DNA from: JBLIDK01 sp047632595 | GTDB taxonomy: Bacteria > Bacteroidota > Bacteroidia > Sphingobacteriales > Sphingobacteriaceae | Direction: 5' to 3' | Length of the DNA stretch: 9,860 nucleotides | Assembly: GCA_047632595.1 (NCBI GenBank) | Contig: JBLIDK010000064.1 | Location: 1-9,860 of the forward strand | Shown here: positions 1-7,273 of the stretch, in pieces | Position numbering within the stretch: the first letter of the stretch is position 1 | How the letters are laid out: each line of letters opens with the position of its first letter | The notes under the pieces: generated by a model | What the model was told of the DNA's origin: nothing | Databases searched by the model: none | Seen by the model: the letters and a program-made list of their open reading frames with translations, nothing else | Program-made: the position numbers and the translations under genes

Positions 1-149
1 GGTAAACTCAGTGGCCACGTCGTCGCATAAAAAATGGTTACTCGCTCTATAATATTGAAGAAATAAGAGCTCGTGAATCTCGTACCTCGATTTCATTAAC
101 ATTGTAGAAGATGCTTTTGAAATTAAATTTTTTCAAGAAACAGTAGTAA
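1..149. other. Gene-free left edge of the window
   Basis: No convincing coding region is seen. Two plus-strand frames stay open from the left edge, ending at stops near 28-30 and 50-52, so the tail of an upstream gene could lie here, but the residues are too few to recognise. From about 91 the sequence is weakly but collinearly similar to 9062-9119, ahead of the second copy of the repeat element. The repeated segment may therefore be longer than its well conserved core. Confidence 0.5.
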
Positions 150-243
150 TAACTTTCGATTTTAAGCAAAGCAAAGTGACCCTTCGACTCCTGCCTCGCT
201 CAGGGCAGACGCCATGCAGAACATTATAATACTTTTTAGTAGT

Positions 244-311
244 TAGTGTCTGGTCGGAAATACAGCAAAATTAAAAATATTTCTTTTTGCTGTATTTCCG
301 ACCAGTCACTA
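244..311. repeat. Long near-perfect hairpin nested in the left repeat
   Basis: Positions 250-270 (CTGGTCGGAAATACAGCAAA plus one A) are perfectly complementary to 285-305. After one T-T mismatch the pairing continues for five more bases (244-248 with 307-311), leaving a 14-nt AT-rich loop. The right repeat copy has no counterpart here. There is no trailing T-run, so it is unlikely to be a simple intrinsic terminator. It could be a palindromic mini-insertion, remnant paired ends of an insertion sequence, or a structured RNA or DNA site. Confidence 0.9.
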
Positions 312-504
312 GTTATAATCCGACATTATGCCTGCACTGAGCGTTTATATTCAGCACAGTCGAAATGAAGTCGAAGTGTAAAATAGCTTTGTAAACTGAT
401 TTTCATGCAATTTTATTGTGTCGTTAAGCGATTTTGCTTCGCAGAGCCTTTCCTGAGTTTTTCGTCGAAGGGTTGTTTGCATATGTATTATAATTAGCCG
501 TGGC

Positions 505-564
505 GCCTGTGCAGAGCTTGCCTGTGCTGAGTTCACCTGCCCTGAGTTTGCCTGCCTTGAGTTT
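505..564 (+). repeat. Tandem array, four 15-bp units (left copy)
   Basis: Four consecutive 15-bp units start at 505, 520, 535 and 550 with the consensus GCCTGCCCTGAGTTT. The first two are the most diverged and the last two nearly canonical. The array abuts ACCGAAG (565-571) and then the 8-bp array. The same array in the right copy has seven clean units plus one diverged unit. Confidence 0.9.
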
Positions 565-571
565 ACCGAAG

Positions 572-603
572 GGTCGAAGGTTCGAAGGGTCGAAAGATCG
601 AAG
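572..603 (+). repeat. Tandem array, four 8-bp units (left copy)
   Basis: Four 8-bp units, GGTCGAAG, GTTCGAAG, GGTCGAAA and GATCGAAG, follow directly on the 15-bp array and the connector ACCGAAG. The right copy carries ten such units, so the array differs in length between the two elements. Confidence 0.88.
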
Positions 604-667
604 TGTTGTTTTAGGTAAAATTTTATGAGGCCGAGTTTAAAATCCAGATTCTATTTTTCATAATAAT

Positions 668-874
668 TTAGCAACAACTATTATTCTCTTGAATTGGCGG
701 GCAAGGAACTGTTCCGTAAGAACAATAAACGCAACAATCTCCTTCTTTAGGTTTAAGTACTTCTTTGCAATTCTCGCATTCGTAAAAGAACTGACAAGCG
801 TTTGTTGGCATTTCTTCTTCCTTTTTATGACCACATTTTGGACACTGTATTGTTGATTTAAAAAGTACTTCCAT
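668..874 (-). CDS. GDCCVxC-domain Cys-rich small protein
   Basis: This 68-residue protein has no signal peptide or membrane segment and contains 11 cysteines. It opens with a zinc-ribbon-like CPKC pair (residues 11-14), followed by C27 and CENC (33-36). It then has the family signature GDCCVYC (45-51), continues GTVPCPP, and ends with a Cys-Cys pair (67-68). The signature matches the family named GDCCVxC domain-containing (seleno)protein, whose function is unknown and which often sits beside merT-type genes; some members have selenocysteine in the motif, but here all positions are Cys. Its ATG shares one base with the stop of the MerTP gene (TAATG), implying translational coupling. A cytoplasmic role in binding or passing on thiophilic metal (Hg, Cd, Cu) is an inference from cysteine content and neighbours. 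Confidence 0.9.
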   Translation of the reverse strand: MEVLFKSTIQCPKCGHKKEEEMPTNACQFFYECENCKEVLKPKEGDCCVYCSYGTVPCPPIQENNSCC

Positions 875-1461
875 TATTCTATAATTTTATATCCAGTTTT
901 TCCAACAGCATCTTCAATTTCTTTATTGGAAACTTTTGTTTTATCGAATTTAACAATTGTATTCCTTTTTTCGTGATTTGCTTTAACTTCAATTATTCCA
1001 TCAAGTTTATTCACTTCACTTTCGATATGTACTTCACATCCAGTACAAGTCATTCCTTTAATACTATATTCAACTTTATTGATATCAGATTCTGATACAT
1101 AAACTACTTCCTTATTTGTATTTGGATAAAATATTTGAGTGTAATATGGAAATGCAAGCATTAATCCTGCAAACAACGTAACTAAAAGCAGAAACTTTTT
1201 TGAGTTAATGAGCTTTGGCTTTTCATCTTCACATTCACAATCATTTTCTTGTTTTTTAGACTTTAATTTTTGATGCCAAGCTACTGCTAATATTAAAATT
1301 GTCAGCGCAATTAAGTACGGTCTAAACGGTTCAATCCAAGAAAATGTTGACGCTATTCCACTAGTTCCAACTATTAAGGTTAAAACTGGTGTAATGCAGC
1401 ATAATGAAGCCGCTATTGCAGTAATAATTGTTGTTCCCACTAATTTCTTTTCTGAGCCCAT
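874..1461 (-). CDS. merTP: MerT-MerP fusion metal transport protein
   Basis: This 195-residue membrane protein combines the two mercury-uptake modules. The MerT part has three predicted membrane segments (about 10-38, 46-63 and 89-111). A Cys-Cys pair lies in the first (SLCCITP, C21-C22), and a cytoplasmic cysteine pair, C75 and C77, sits between segments two and three where MerT normally carries its second pair. The C-terminal part (about 129-195) is a heavy-metal-associated domain with GMTCTGCE at 136-143, equivalent to MerP, expected on the periplasmic side. In known systems MerP binds Hg(II) and MerT passes it into the cytoplasm for reduction by MerA. The ATG lies inside the arsR gene (22-bp overlap), so the two are cotranscribed. 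No merA is visible, so the substrate and direction in this organism are uncertain. Confidence 0.9.
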   Translation of the reverse strand: MGSEKKLVGTTIITAIAASLCCITPVLTLIVGTSGIASTFSWIEPFRPYLIALTILILAVAWHQKLKSKKQENDCECEDEKPKLINSKKFLLLVTLFAGLMLAFPYYTQIFYPNTNKEVVYVSESDINKVEYSIKGMTCTGCEVHIESEVNKLDGIIEVKANHEKRNTIVKFDKTKVSNKEIEDAVGKTGYKIIE

Positions 1462-1835
1462 AACTTATCTTCTAAAACTTTACTATCATCTAATATTTTA
1501 AAAAATGGAATCAATAGTGATATTTTATCTTTCTTAATTGAATAAAAGATAGTTTGTGCTTCCTTCCGAGAGTAAATAATATTTCTGTCTTTTAGTTTTC
1601 TTAAATGCTGTGAAATTGCTGAAACATTCATTTCTAAAATATCACTTAAATCACAAACACAAAGATGTTCTTCTTGATTTAGTAAGTACAATATCTTTAA
1701 TCGAACAGGATTTCCTGTTAAACTTAAAATATTAGAAAGTTTATCACAAGAATTATCCAATTCTTGAACAACTTCCCTACAGTTCATTATTTGTTTAGCG
1801 TCTGCTTCTAATCTTATACAAATGGCTCTTTCCAT
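1440..1835 (-). CDS. ArsR/SmtB-family metal-sensing repressor
   Basis: This 131-residue winged-helix protein begins a three-gene unit with the MerTP and GDCCVxC genes. The HTH core has NPVRLKILYLL (42-52), then the ArsR alpha-3 metal site LCVCDL (C59, C61, D62), and the recognition helix SAISQHLRKLKDRNI (72-86). Additional cysteines in the N-terminal arm (C6, C19, C30) resemble the arm cysteines of CadC-type thiophilic sensors. Together these favour binding of a soft metal such as Hg(II), Cd(II), Pb(II) or As(III). Members of the family repress their own operon and release DNA when metal binds. The first ATG is preferred because it retains the N-terminal C6/KQI region; M17 is a possible later start. 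Its stop lies 22 bp inside the downstream gene. Confidence 0.92.
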   Translation of the reverse strand: MERAICIRLEADAKQIMNCREVVQELDNSCDKLSNILSLTGNPVRLKILYLLNQEEHLCVCDLSDILEMNVSAISQHLRKLKDRNIIYSRKEAQTIFYSIKKDKISLLIPFFKILDDSKVLEDKLWAQKRN

Positions 1836-1859
1836 AGTTCAAGTATATAATTATTATCT

Positions 1860-1881
1860 TATTTAAGCAAATACTTAAATA
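1860..1881. promoter_or_regulatory. Candidate ArsR operator upstream of the arsR-merTP unit
   Basis: The plus strand reads TATTTAAG-CAAATA-CTTAAATA, a perfect inverted repeat with 8-bp arms and a 6-bp spacer, 24 bp ahead of the arsR start. Size and AT-rich dyad form are compatible with ArsR/SmtB operators. On the minus strand a weak -7-like box (TTTATTTG, 1882-1889) adjoins it, which would place the transcription start inside the dyad. The -33 region is not convincing. Confidence 0.5.
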
Positions 1882-2028
1882 CAAATAAAAAATTACGTTC
1901 TTCCCTCCTATTATTTTGAATAAAATTATAGGAAGTCGGAAAAACAAAAGAAGAACTTTTTGAGCCCCTATTTAAACTTATTAATTATTGTTAGTTTTAG
2001 TTTTCAAAAGAAAATGAATACCTATACA

Positions 2029-5000
2029 TCAATTATTTTTTTTAGTTATTAATTGATACACACAAGGTACCACTACCAAGTTCAATATGGTAGCTGACAA
2101 TAAACCACCTAAAATAACCACAGCCATTGGGCTTTGTATTTCACTTCCTGGTTCACCACCTTTTAAGGCTAATGGAATTAACGCCAAGCCTGTTGTAAAA
2201 GCTGTCATTAAAATTGGATTTAAACGGTCTAAAGCTCCTGTCTTTATCAACTGAAACCCTTTCATTCCTTCTTTTCTTAAATCTTCATAACGGGATACTA
2301 ATAAAATACCGTTACGTGTGGCAATACCAAAGAGACTTATAAAACCTATAGTTGCAGCAATACTGATGATTCCTGATGTGAAATAAACAATTAAGATTCC
2401 ACCAATTAATGCTAACGGTAAATTAATCAATACTATAAAAGCCAATTTTACATCTTTAAATTCATAATATAGCAACAGGAAAATGATAGCAATTGCAATG
2501 GTTGCTGTTACCATAAGTAATTGTGATGCTTTGGATTCGCTTTCAAACTGTCCACCATATTGTACACGATAGCCCTCTGGCATTTTCACATTGTTAGCTA
2601 CCACTTCCTTAATTTCGTTGACTGCGCCGCGTAAATCTCTGCCTTGAACATTAGCAGCCACTACAATTTTACGTTGTACATCTTCACGGTTGATAGTGTT
2701 TGGATTGCTTACAGATTGAATAGTTGCTAATTCACCTAATATGGTTTGCCCACCATTTGGAAGACTTATTAAGGTAATATTGATGTTTTCAATATCATCT
2801 CGAAACGGTTTTTCATAGCGAACTACCAAATCAAAATATTGTTGACCTTCATAAATTTCGCCTGCTTCTTCACCAGCAAAAGCAATAGCTACTTGTTCCA
2901 TTAAATTGCCAACGGTCATTCCATAGGCCGATAGAATTTGGCGTTTGGGTTTGATTCGTATTTGCGGTACTTCAACTTGTTGGTCAACTGCTACATCTAC
3001 TAATCCATCAATATCTTTGATGTTCTCCTCTATACTCTTGCCTACTTCAAACAAGCGTTGTAAATCTGAACCAAATATTTTAATAGCAATATTGGCACGT
3101 GTTCCCGAAAGCATATGGTCAATTCGGTGCGCAATGGGTTGCCCCAAAGTAATATTTACTCCTGGTGCAATGCTTAATTTGTTTCTGACTTCTTCAAAAA
3201 AGGCTTCCTTGGTTTTGTCCTTCAAAATAAAAGGCACATCTATTTCTGATGCATTTACGCCTTGTGCATGTTCATCTAATTCAGCACGTCCTGTGCGTCG
3301 AGTAACAACTGCTACTTCTGGTAAATCCAATAATATTGTTTCAATTAAATTTCCTGTTTTGTTACTTTCTTCCAATGACATTCCTGGCGGACCAACGACA
3401 CTAATTACTAAAGACCCTTCATTAAATTCAGGTAGAAAACTTCGTCCCAATTGGGTTAGCACCAAAAGACTTATGATAAATGCAATTACTGTAGTTCCAA
3501 TAATGGTTTTTGGAATATTTGTCGCACGTTCCAAGAGATTACCATAATGTTTCTGTGACCAACGTTCAACACGTGTACCTTCTGCTTGCTTGTTTAAAAG
3601 CTTTTCGTTATTCAATAAATAAGAACACAAAATTGGCGTTACAGTTACAGCAACTATCAATGAAGTTAAAACAGACGTTACAAAAGCAATACCTAAAGGT
3701 TGCAATAATCGACCTTCCATTCCGCTTAAAAAGAATAGAGGAATGAAGGATACAATAATAATTAGGGTTGCAATGATAATGGAACTTCTTATCTCTATCG
3801 ATGCATCACGGACAACAGTAATTGTAGATTGTCGCTCTACTTTCGGCTTTTTGATGTTCTCTCTTAATCGTTTATAAACGTTCTCCACATCAATAATGGC
3901 ATCATCAACCAACGCTCCAATAGCAATTGCCATACCCCCTAAACTCATTGTGTTAATTGTATAACCCAACCATTTTAAAATGATAATGGACACTAACAAT
4001 GAAATTGGAATTGCCAATAAGGATATTAAGGTTGTTCTCCAATTCATTAAAAAGATGAAAAGGATAATCATCACAAAAAAGGCACCTTCTAATAAGGTTT
4101 GATTTAAATTGCTAATAGATGCATCAATAAAATCTGATTGTCTAAAAATTTGACTTTTGATGTTGACACCTTTTGGCAAGGTGGTTTGTAAATCGGAAAT
4201 CGCTTCATCCAAACGGTCTGTTAATTCCAATGTATTAACATCTGGTTGTTTAGAGACGGTTAGAATTACGGCTGGATCTGCATTTAATGAAGCATCCCCA
4301 ATTTTATCGGCAGCTCCTATTTTAATTGTTGCAACGTCCTTAATTTTTATAGTTTGTCCATTAACTTGCTTTAAAACAGCCTCCTGTAAATCTTCTAATG
4401 CATATGCTCTACCGCTACCTTTAATAATATACTGATTCCCATATTGATTAATTACGCCACCAGGAGCGTTTTTGTTTGCTTCCTTTACGTGTTCTACCAA
4501 TTCAAACAGACTTACATCGTAATATTTCATCTTTTCTGGATTTGCAAAAACTTGATATTGCTTATAGTCGCCACCTATGACCACCACATTTGCAATACCA
4601 CTAATGGCTTTTATGCGTGGTCTAATGGTCCAATCTGATAAGGTTCGCAATTCCATTGCTGACAAAGTATCTGAAGTGACTCCTAACAACATTATTTCGC
4701 CCATAATTGATGAAATAGGTGCCATTGTAGGTGCTCCAATACCTTCAGGTAAATTCTCTCTGACAGTTGGGATCCTTTCACTAACAATTTGACGTGCGCG
4801 GTAAATATCGGTTCCCCATTCAAATTCTACCCAAACAATGGAAACTCCTGCTGCTGATGACGAACGGATTCGTCTCACATTTGGCGAACCGTTTAAGGCT
4901 GTTTCCAATTGATAGGTTACTAACTTTTCTACTTCTTCTGATTCCATTCCGTACGCTTCGGTAAGAATGGTAACCGTTGGCGCTGTTAGGTCTGGGAATA

Positions 5001-5112
5001 CATCGACGTTCATGGTGCGCATATAATACACGCCCAATACACTCAATGCAACAGCTCCCAATAGAATGAGCAATCTATTTTGAAGTGAAATTGATAATAT
5101 TTTGTTTAACAT
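2029..5112 (-). CDS. Heavy-metal efflux RND pump (CzcA/CusA family)
   Basis: This 1027-residue inner-membrane proton/metal antiporter is full length for the family and has the usual RND plan: TM1 near 12-30, a first periplasmic loop, a TM2-6 block (about 342-500), a second loop, and a C-terminal TM block (about 865-1022). The family signature in TM4 is GGMAIAIGALVDDAIIDVEN (392-411), with D403, D404 and E410 as likely proton-relay acids. This is not the DFGxxxDG form of CzcA; it is nearer the CusA and cyanobacterial-type (HME5) motifs. The CusA copper-site methionines M573, M623 and M672 align by eye with S571, a position near A621, and H666 (in RIDHMLSG, 663-670), so Cu(I)/Ag(I) specificity is not supported. 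It follows the adaptor gene by 14 bp with a purine-rich GAAGAGAA leader. The exact metal cannot be read from sequence. Confidence 0.95.
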   Translation of the reverse strand: MLNKILSISLQNRLLILLGAVALSVLGVYYMRTMNVDVFPDLTAPTVTILTEAYGMESEEVEKLVTYQLETALNGSPNVRRIRSSSAAGVSIVWVEFEWGTDIYRARQIVSERIPTVRENLPEGIGAPTMAPISSIMGEIMLLGVTSDTLSAMELRTLSDWTIRPRIKAISGIANVVVIGGDYKQYQVFANPEKMKYYDVSLFELVEHVKEANKNAPGGVINQYGNQYIIKGSGRAYALEDLQEAVLKQVNGQTIKIKDVATIKIGAADKIGDASLNADPAVILTVSKQPDVNTLELTDRLDEAISDLQTTLPKGVNIKSQIFRQSDFIDASISNLNQTLLEGAFFVMIILFIFLMNWRTTLISLLAIPISLLVSIIILKWLGYTINTMSLGGMAIAIGALVDDAIIDVENVYKRLRENIKKPKVERQSTITVVRDASIEIRSSIIIATLIIIVSFIPLFFLSGMEGRLLQPLGIAFVTSVLTSLIVAVTVTPILCSYLLNNEKLLNKQAEGTRVERWSQKHYGNLLERATNIPKTIIGTTVIAFIISLLVLTQLGRSFLPEFNEGSLVISVVGPPGMSLEESNKTGNLIETILLDLPEVAVVTRRTGRAELDEHAQGVNASEIDVPFILKDKTKEAFFEEVRNKLSIAPGVNITLGQPIAHRIDHMLSGTRANIAIKIFGSDLQRLFEVGKSIEENIKDIDGLVDVAVDQQVEVPQIRIKPKRQILSAYGMTVGNLMEQVAIAFAGEEAGEIYEGQQYFDLVVRYEKPFRDDIENINITLISLPNGGQTILGELATIQSVSNPNTINREDVQRKIVVAANVQGRDLRGAVNEIKEVVANNVKMPEGYRVQYGGQFESESKASQLLMVTATIAIAIIFLLLYYEFKDVKLAFIVLINLPLALIGGILIVYFTSGIISIAATIGFISLFGIATRNGILLVSRYEDLRKEGMKGFQLIKTGALDRLNPILMTAFTTGLALIPLALKGGEPGSEIQSPMAVVILGGLLSATILNLVVVPCVYQLITKKNN

Positions 5113-5126
5113 TTCTCTTCGTTTTT

Positions 5127-6611
5127 TTAATGTTCGTGACCGTGAGCAGGTGTAGAACCAGACATTGAAGCCATTTTGACTTGATATGCTCCTGCAGTTA
5201 TTACCACTTCACCAACTAGTAAGCCTTCAAGTATTTCTACATTTTCGCCATTGCGTTTTCCAATTTTTATCGGCCGTCTTTCAAAACCTTCACCAGAAAG
5301 TTGCACAATAACAGAATAACTTCCATAGTTTTCCAGCAAAGCACTTACAGGAATCATGGTGTTTTGAGTAGCGTTACCCATTGCTATTTGAACCTGTGTT
5401 AAGCTTCCTTCTGGCATATCAACAACATCATTAACTTTGGCAAATACTGAAATAAGTGGTCTGTTGTTGTCTACTTCTTTAGTAATTGAGAGAATTGAAC
5501 CACCAGAAGTTGCTACATTTCGCCATTGGCCATCTTTGGTTTGATACCAAACATCTCGTACGTTATTTATAGTAAGACCATAAGAAGGTGCTATTTGTGA
5601 TTTTAACACTCTAGATTGAAGCGTACCTACCGTTACAACAGCTTCACCTTGTTCTACATAATCGCCATTGCCTAAATTAATTGCTGTGATATACCCATCA
5701 AAAGGTGCACGAATTTGTTTTCCACCACCAGAAACTCCTGACGAGAGACTTTGGTAATTAGATTTTGCAATGTTGTAATTTCTTTCTACTTTTTCAAACT
5801 CTGCTTTAGGAACAATTTTCGATTCGTATAGCTCTTTCTTTCTGTCGTATTCAGATTTAGCTTGTTCATATTTCGCTTTCGCGGAAGCGATTTCTGTACT
5901 CAAATTATTGGATGCTAAACCTTGGCTGCTTAAGTTGATTAATAATTGTCCCCGTTTTACCAAAGTACCTTCTGTAAGATTGCTAACAGCAAAATCGACT
6001 ACACCATTGGATTTAGCTACCAATGTTTTTACTGAACCTGATGCAGGCGTCCAAACACCAGATGTATTAATCACATCATAAATTTTTCCATTAAGTACAG
6101 GTGCCGTTTGAAAGTCGATTTTCCAAGCTTGCTCTTTTAAAAACGAAATGCTTCCATCTTCACTTGCAACACCTAACGCATTTATAGCATCTTCTTTTGA
6201 AGCATAAACAATAATGTCGTGAACAATTAGCGTATCACTAAATGTGGGTGTTTTAATATCAAATATTAACTTGAAATTACCTGCTTCTTTGGGTTGCAGT
6301 GATGGCGAAAATATGCCTGGTGATGATGGTGATTCCGCAGTATTTCGAATACCCTTATCGCCTTTAATTAAACTTACTGTAACCTCGCCCTCACGAACAG
6401 GTTTATGTTTATCTAACACCGTAAAATGTGCAGCAAAGCGACTGTTTTTACCAACTACTAAAGCTGGAAACTCAACAAACAATTCTGTTTTATCGGTCCA
6501 TAGTGTTATACTTTTTGCAGGAATAGATTCTACCTCGGAAGCAGTACTATCCTCTTTTTGATTTCCGCAAGACATTAAGAGCATTACGGATAATAAGATT
6601 ATATATTTCAT
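5127..6611 (-). CDS. RND efflux periplasmic adaptor (CusB/CzcB type), lipoprotein
   Basis: This adaptor links the inner-membrane pump to the outer-membrane channel. The chosen ATG at 6611 gives 494 residues and puts a lipoprotein signal at the very N-terminus (MKYIILLSVMLLMSC, lipobox LMSC with C15). An ATG further upstream at 6662 would add 17 polar residues before the signal and is unlikely. After the lipobox comes a beta-rich N-terminal domain (about 33-138). The membrane-fusion core follows: first lipoyl half (about 185-228), coiled-coil hairpin (about 235-292), second lipoyl half (RAPFDGYITAINLGNGDYVEQGE, about 301-323), beta-barrel (about 330-420) and membrane-proximal domain. The tail ends in HGHEH, a possible metal-binding patch. 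It lies 99 bp downstream of the lipoprotein gene and directly before the pump gene. Confidence 0.93.
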   Translation of the reverse strand: MKYIILLSVMLLMSCGNQKEDSTASEVESIPAKSITLWTDKTELFVEFPALVVGKNSRFAAHFTVLDKHKPVREGEVTVSLIKGDKGIRNTAESPSSPGIFSPSLQPKEAGNFKLIFDIKTPTFSDTLIVHDIIVYASKEDAINALGVASEDGSISFLKEQAWKIDFQTAPVLNGKIYDVINTSGVWTPASGSVKTLVAKSNGVVDFAVSNLTEGTLVKRGQLLINLSSQGLASNNLSTEIASAKAKYEQAKSEYDRKKELYESKIVPKAEFEKVERNYNIAKSNYQSLSSGVSGGGKQIRAPFDGYITAINLGNGDYVEQGEAVVTVGTLQSRVLKSQIAPSYGLTINNVRDVWYQTKDGQWRNVATSGGSILSITKEVDNNRPLISVFAKVNDVVDMPEGSLTQVQIAMGNATQNTMIPVSALLENYGSYSVIVQLSGEGFERRPIKIGKRNGENVEILEGLLVGEVVITAGAYQVKMASMSGSTPAHGHEH

Positions 6612-6710
6612 GTGTGTATATGTATCGTTTTTTTTGGTCACATGCGACATCCAATTCAACATTTTACTTGGGTATCCAGTTTTAGTTATGGATGTTTCAT
6701 AAATATGATG

Positions 6711-7256
6711 TTATTGAATTATACCTATGATGTTGTAATTTCCTTTAGTAGTTAAGGTGATAGTGATGTCCTTTGAGCTTGTATTTTTCCAATACCAACC
6801 GTGAGAACCTTTATAAGGTAAAGTTACTTTCCCTTTTGCTGCATCGGAAGTTCCATTCGCATAACTTTCAAAATAGCCTTGTGGATAACCGTCTTTATCT
6901 TCTGGGTCTCCGTGAAAATCGTAGCGTAGAGGCGCATCAGCATTCCACTCATATTCTAACTTCTCATATTGGTTTACCTTAAATTTATACTCTAATGCTT
7001 TATTAGCTTTCACGACAATTGTTGCTGTATTGCTTTGTTCATTAGTTACACTATTTTCTACTTTATTTTCAGATGTATCATTAACGTTAAACTCCTCTTG
7101 TCCAACAGCCGCTTTATCTTCTTTATGATTGCCATCTGCATCGTGTTCGTGACCGAGTTCTTCCGTCGTTTCTGTCTTTGTATTAGCGTCTTTACAAGAC
7201 GTTACGATAATCATTGAACCTATAGCTAATGAGAATATTATTTTTGAAATTTTCAT
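6711..7256 (-). CDS. Accessory lipoprotein with efflux-associated C-terminal domain
   Basis: This 181-residue protein carries a lipoprotein signal peptide with lipobox VTSC (C21). A low-complexity acidic and His-containing linker follows (GHEHDADGNH, 35-44, then many E/N/T/S). A compact C-terminal domain (about 78-181) has recognisable landmarks: RYDFHGDPED (111-120), GYFESYANGTSD (127-138), GSHGWYWKN (150-158) and an ending pattern ITLTTKGNY. From memory, this pattern resembles the domain of small transmembrane-anchor proteins encoded beside czcCBA operons in Proteobacteria, whose function is not established. Here the anchor would be a lipid rather than a helix. The gene lies 17 bp after the TolC-type gene in the same operon. 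A role in periplasmic metal binding or complex support is an inference. Confidence 0.8.
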   Translation of the reverse strand: MKISKIIFSLAIGSMIIVTSCKDANTKTETTEELGHEHDADGNHKEDKAAVGQEEFNVNDTSENKVENSVTNEQSNTATIVVKANKALEYKFKVNQYEKLEYEWNADAPLRYDFHGDPEDKDGYPQGYFESYANGTSDAAKGKVTLPYKGSHGWYWKNTSSKDITITLTTKGNYNIIGIIQ

Positions 7257-7273
7257 TTTTGTATGTTTTAAAT

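Larger units (their letters stand above)
150..639 (+). repeat. Left copy of a complex non-coding repeat element
   Basis: This 490-bp segment shares its order of blocks with 9120-9673 in the same orientation. The shared blocks are: a start resembling TAACTTTCG; CCCTTCGACT...CTCAGGGCAG..GCCA.GCAGAACATTA (180-226); TATAATTAGCCGTGGCGCCTG (489-509); a tandem array of 15-bp CCTGAG-type units; a tandem array of 8-bp TCGAAG-type units; and a tail ending ATGAGGCCGAGTTTA (625-639). Its two outer arms are imperfect inversions of each other, for example CAGACGCCATG at 206-216 against CGTGGCGCCTG at 499-509. The interior (about 245-415) does not match the other copy. It holds a long hairpin and two further CCTGAG/CGAAGGG-like motifs (about 331-379 and 452-472). 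No plausible protein is encoded. It may be a decayed or non-autonomous mobile element, or a dispersed REP-like intergenic repeat. Confidence 0.85.

Noticed and set aside
1..52. C-terminal tail of a gene entering from the left on the plus strand
   Set aside because: Two frames remain open for only 9 and 16 codons, too short to identify or to prefer either one.
351..536. A 61-residue minus-strand open frame inside the left repeat
   Set aside because: It crosses repeat blocks and variable interior, has no recognisable features and no counterpart in the right copy.
91..639. Integron attC site or gene cassette, suggested by inverted arms and GTTAAGC-like words
   Set aside because: No R/L core-site pairs in the right order and spacing, no integrase, and the arms are too long and carry tandem arrays.
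1897..1911. Strong Shine-Dalgarno-like run AGGAGGGAAGAA on the minus strand upstream of arsR
   Set aside because: No start codon follows at a usable distance (the next bases run ACGTAA into T-rich sequence), and such signals are rarely used in Bacteroidota.
1937..1976. Intrinsic terminator between the pump gene and arsR
   Set aside because: The only hairpin is a 5-bp AT stem (AAAAG/CTTTT) with little GC; the T-rich sequence around it is ordinary for this DNA.
2945..4792. Several plus-strand open frames of 64-200 residues within the pump gene
   Set aside because: They are antisense shadows of a full-length, clearly conserved RND gene and show no protein-like features of their own.
6612..6662. 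Upstream ATG extension of the adaptor gene (17 extra residues)
   Set aside because: It would bury the lipoprotein signal behind a polar stretch. The ATG at 6611 places the signal and lipobox correctly.
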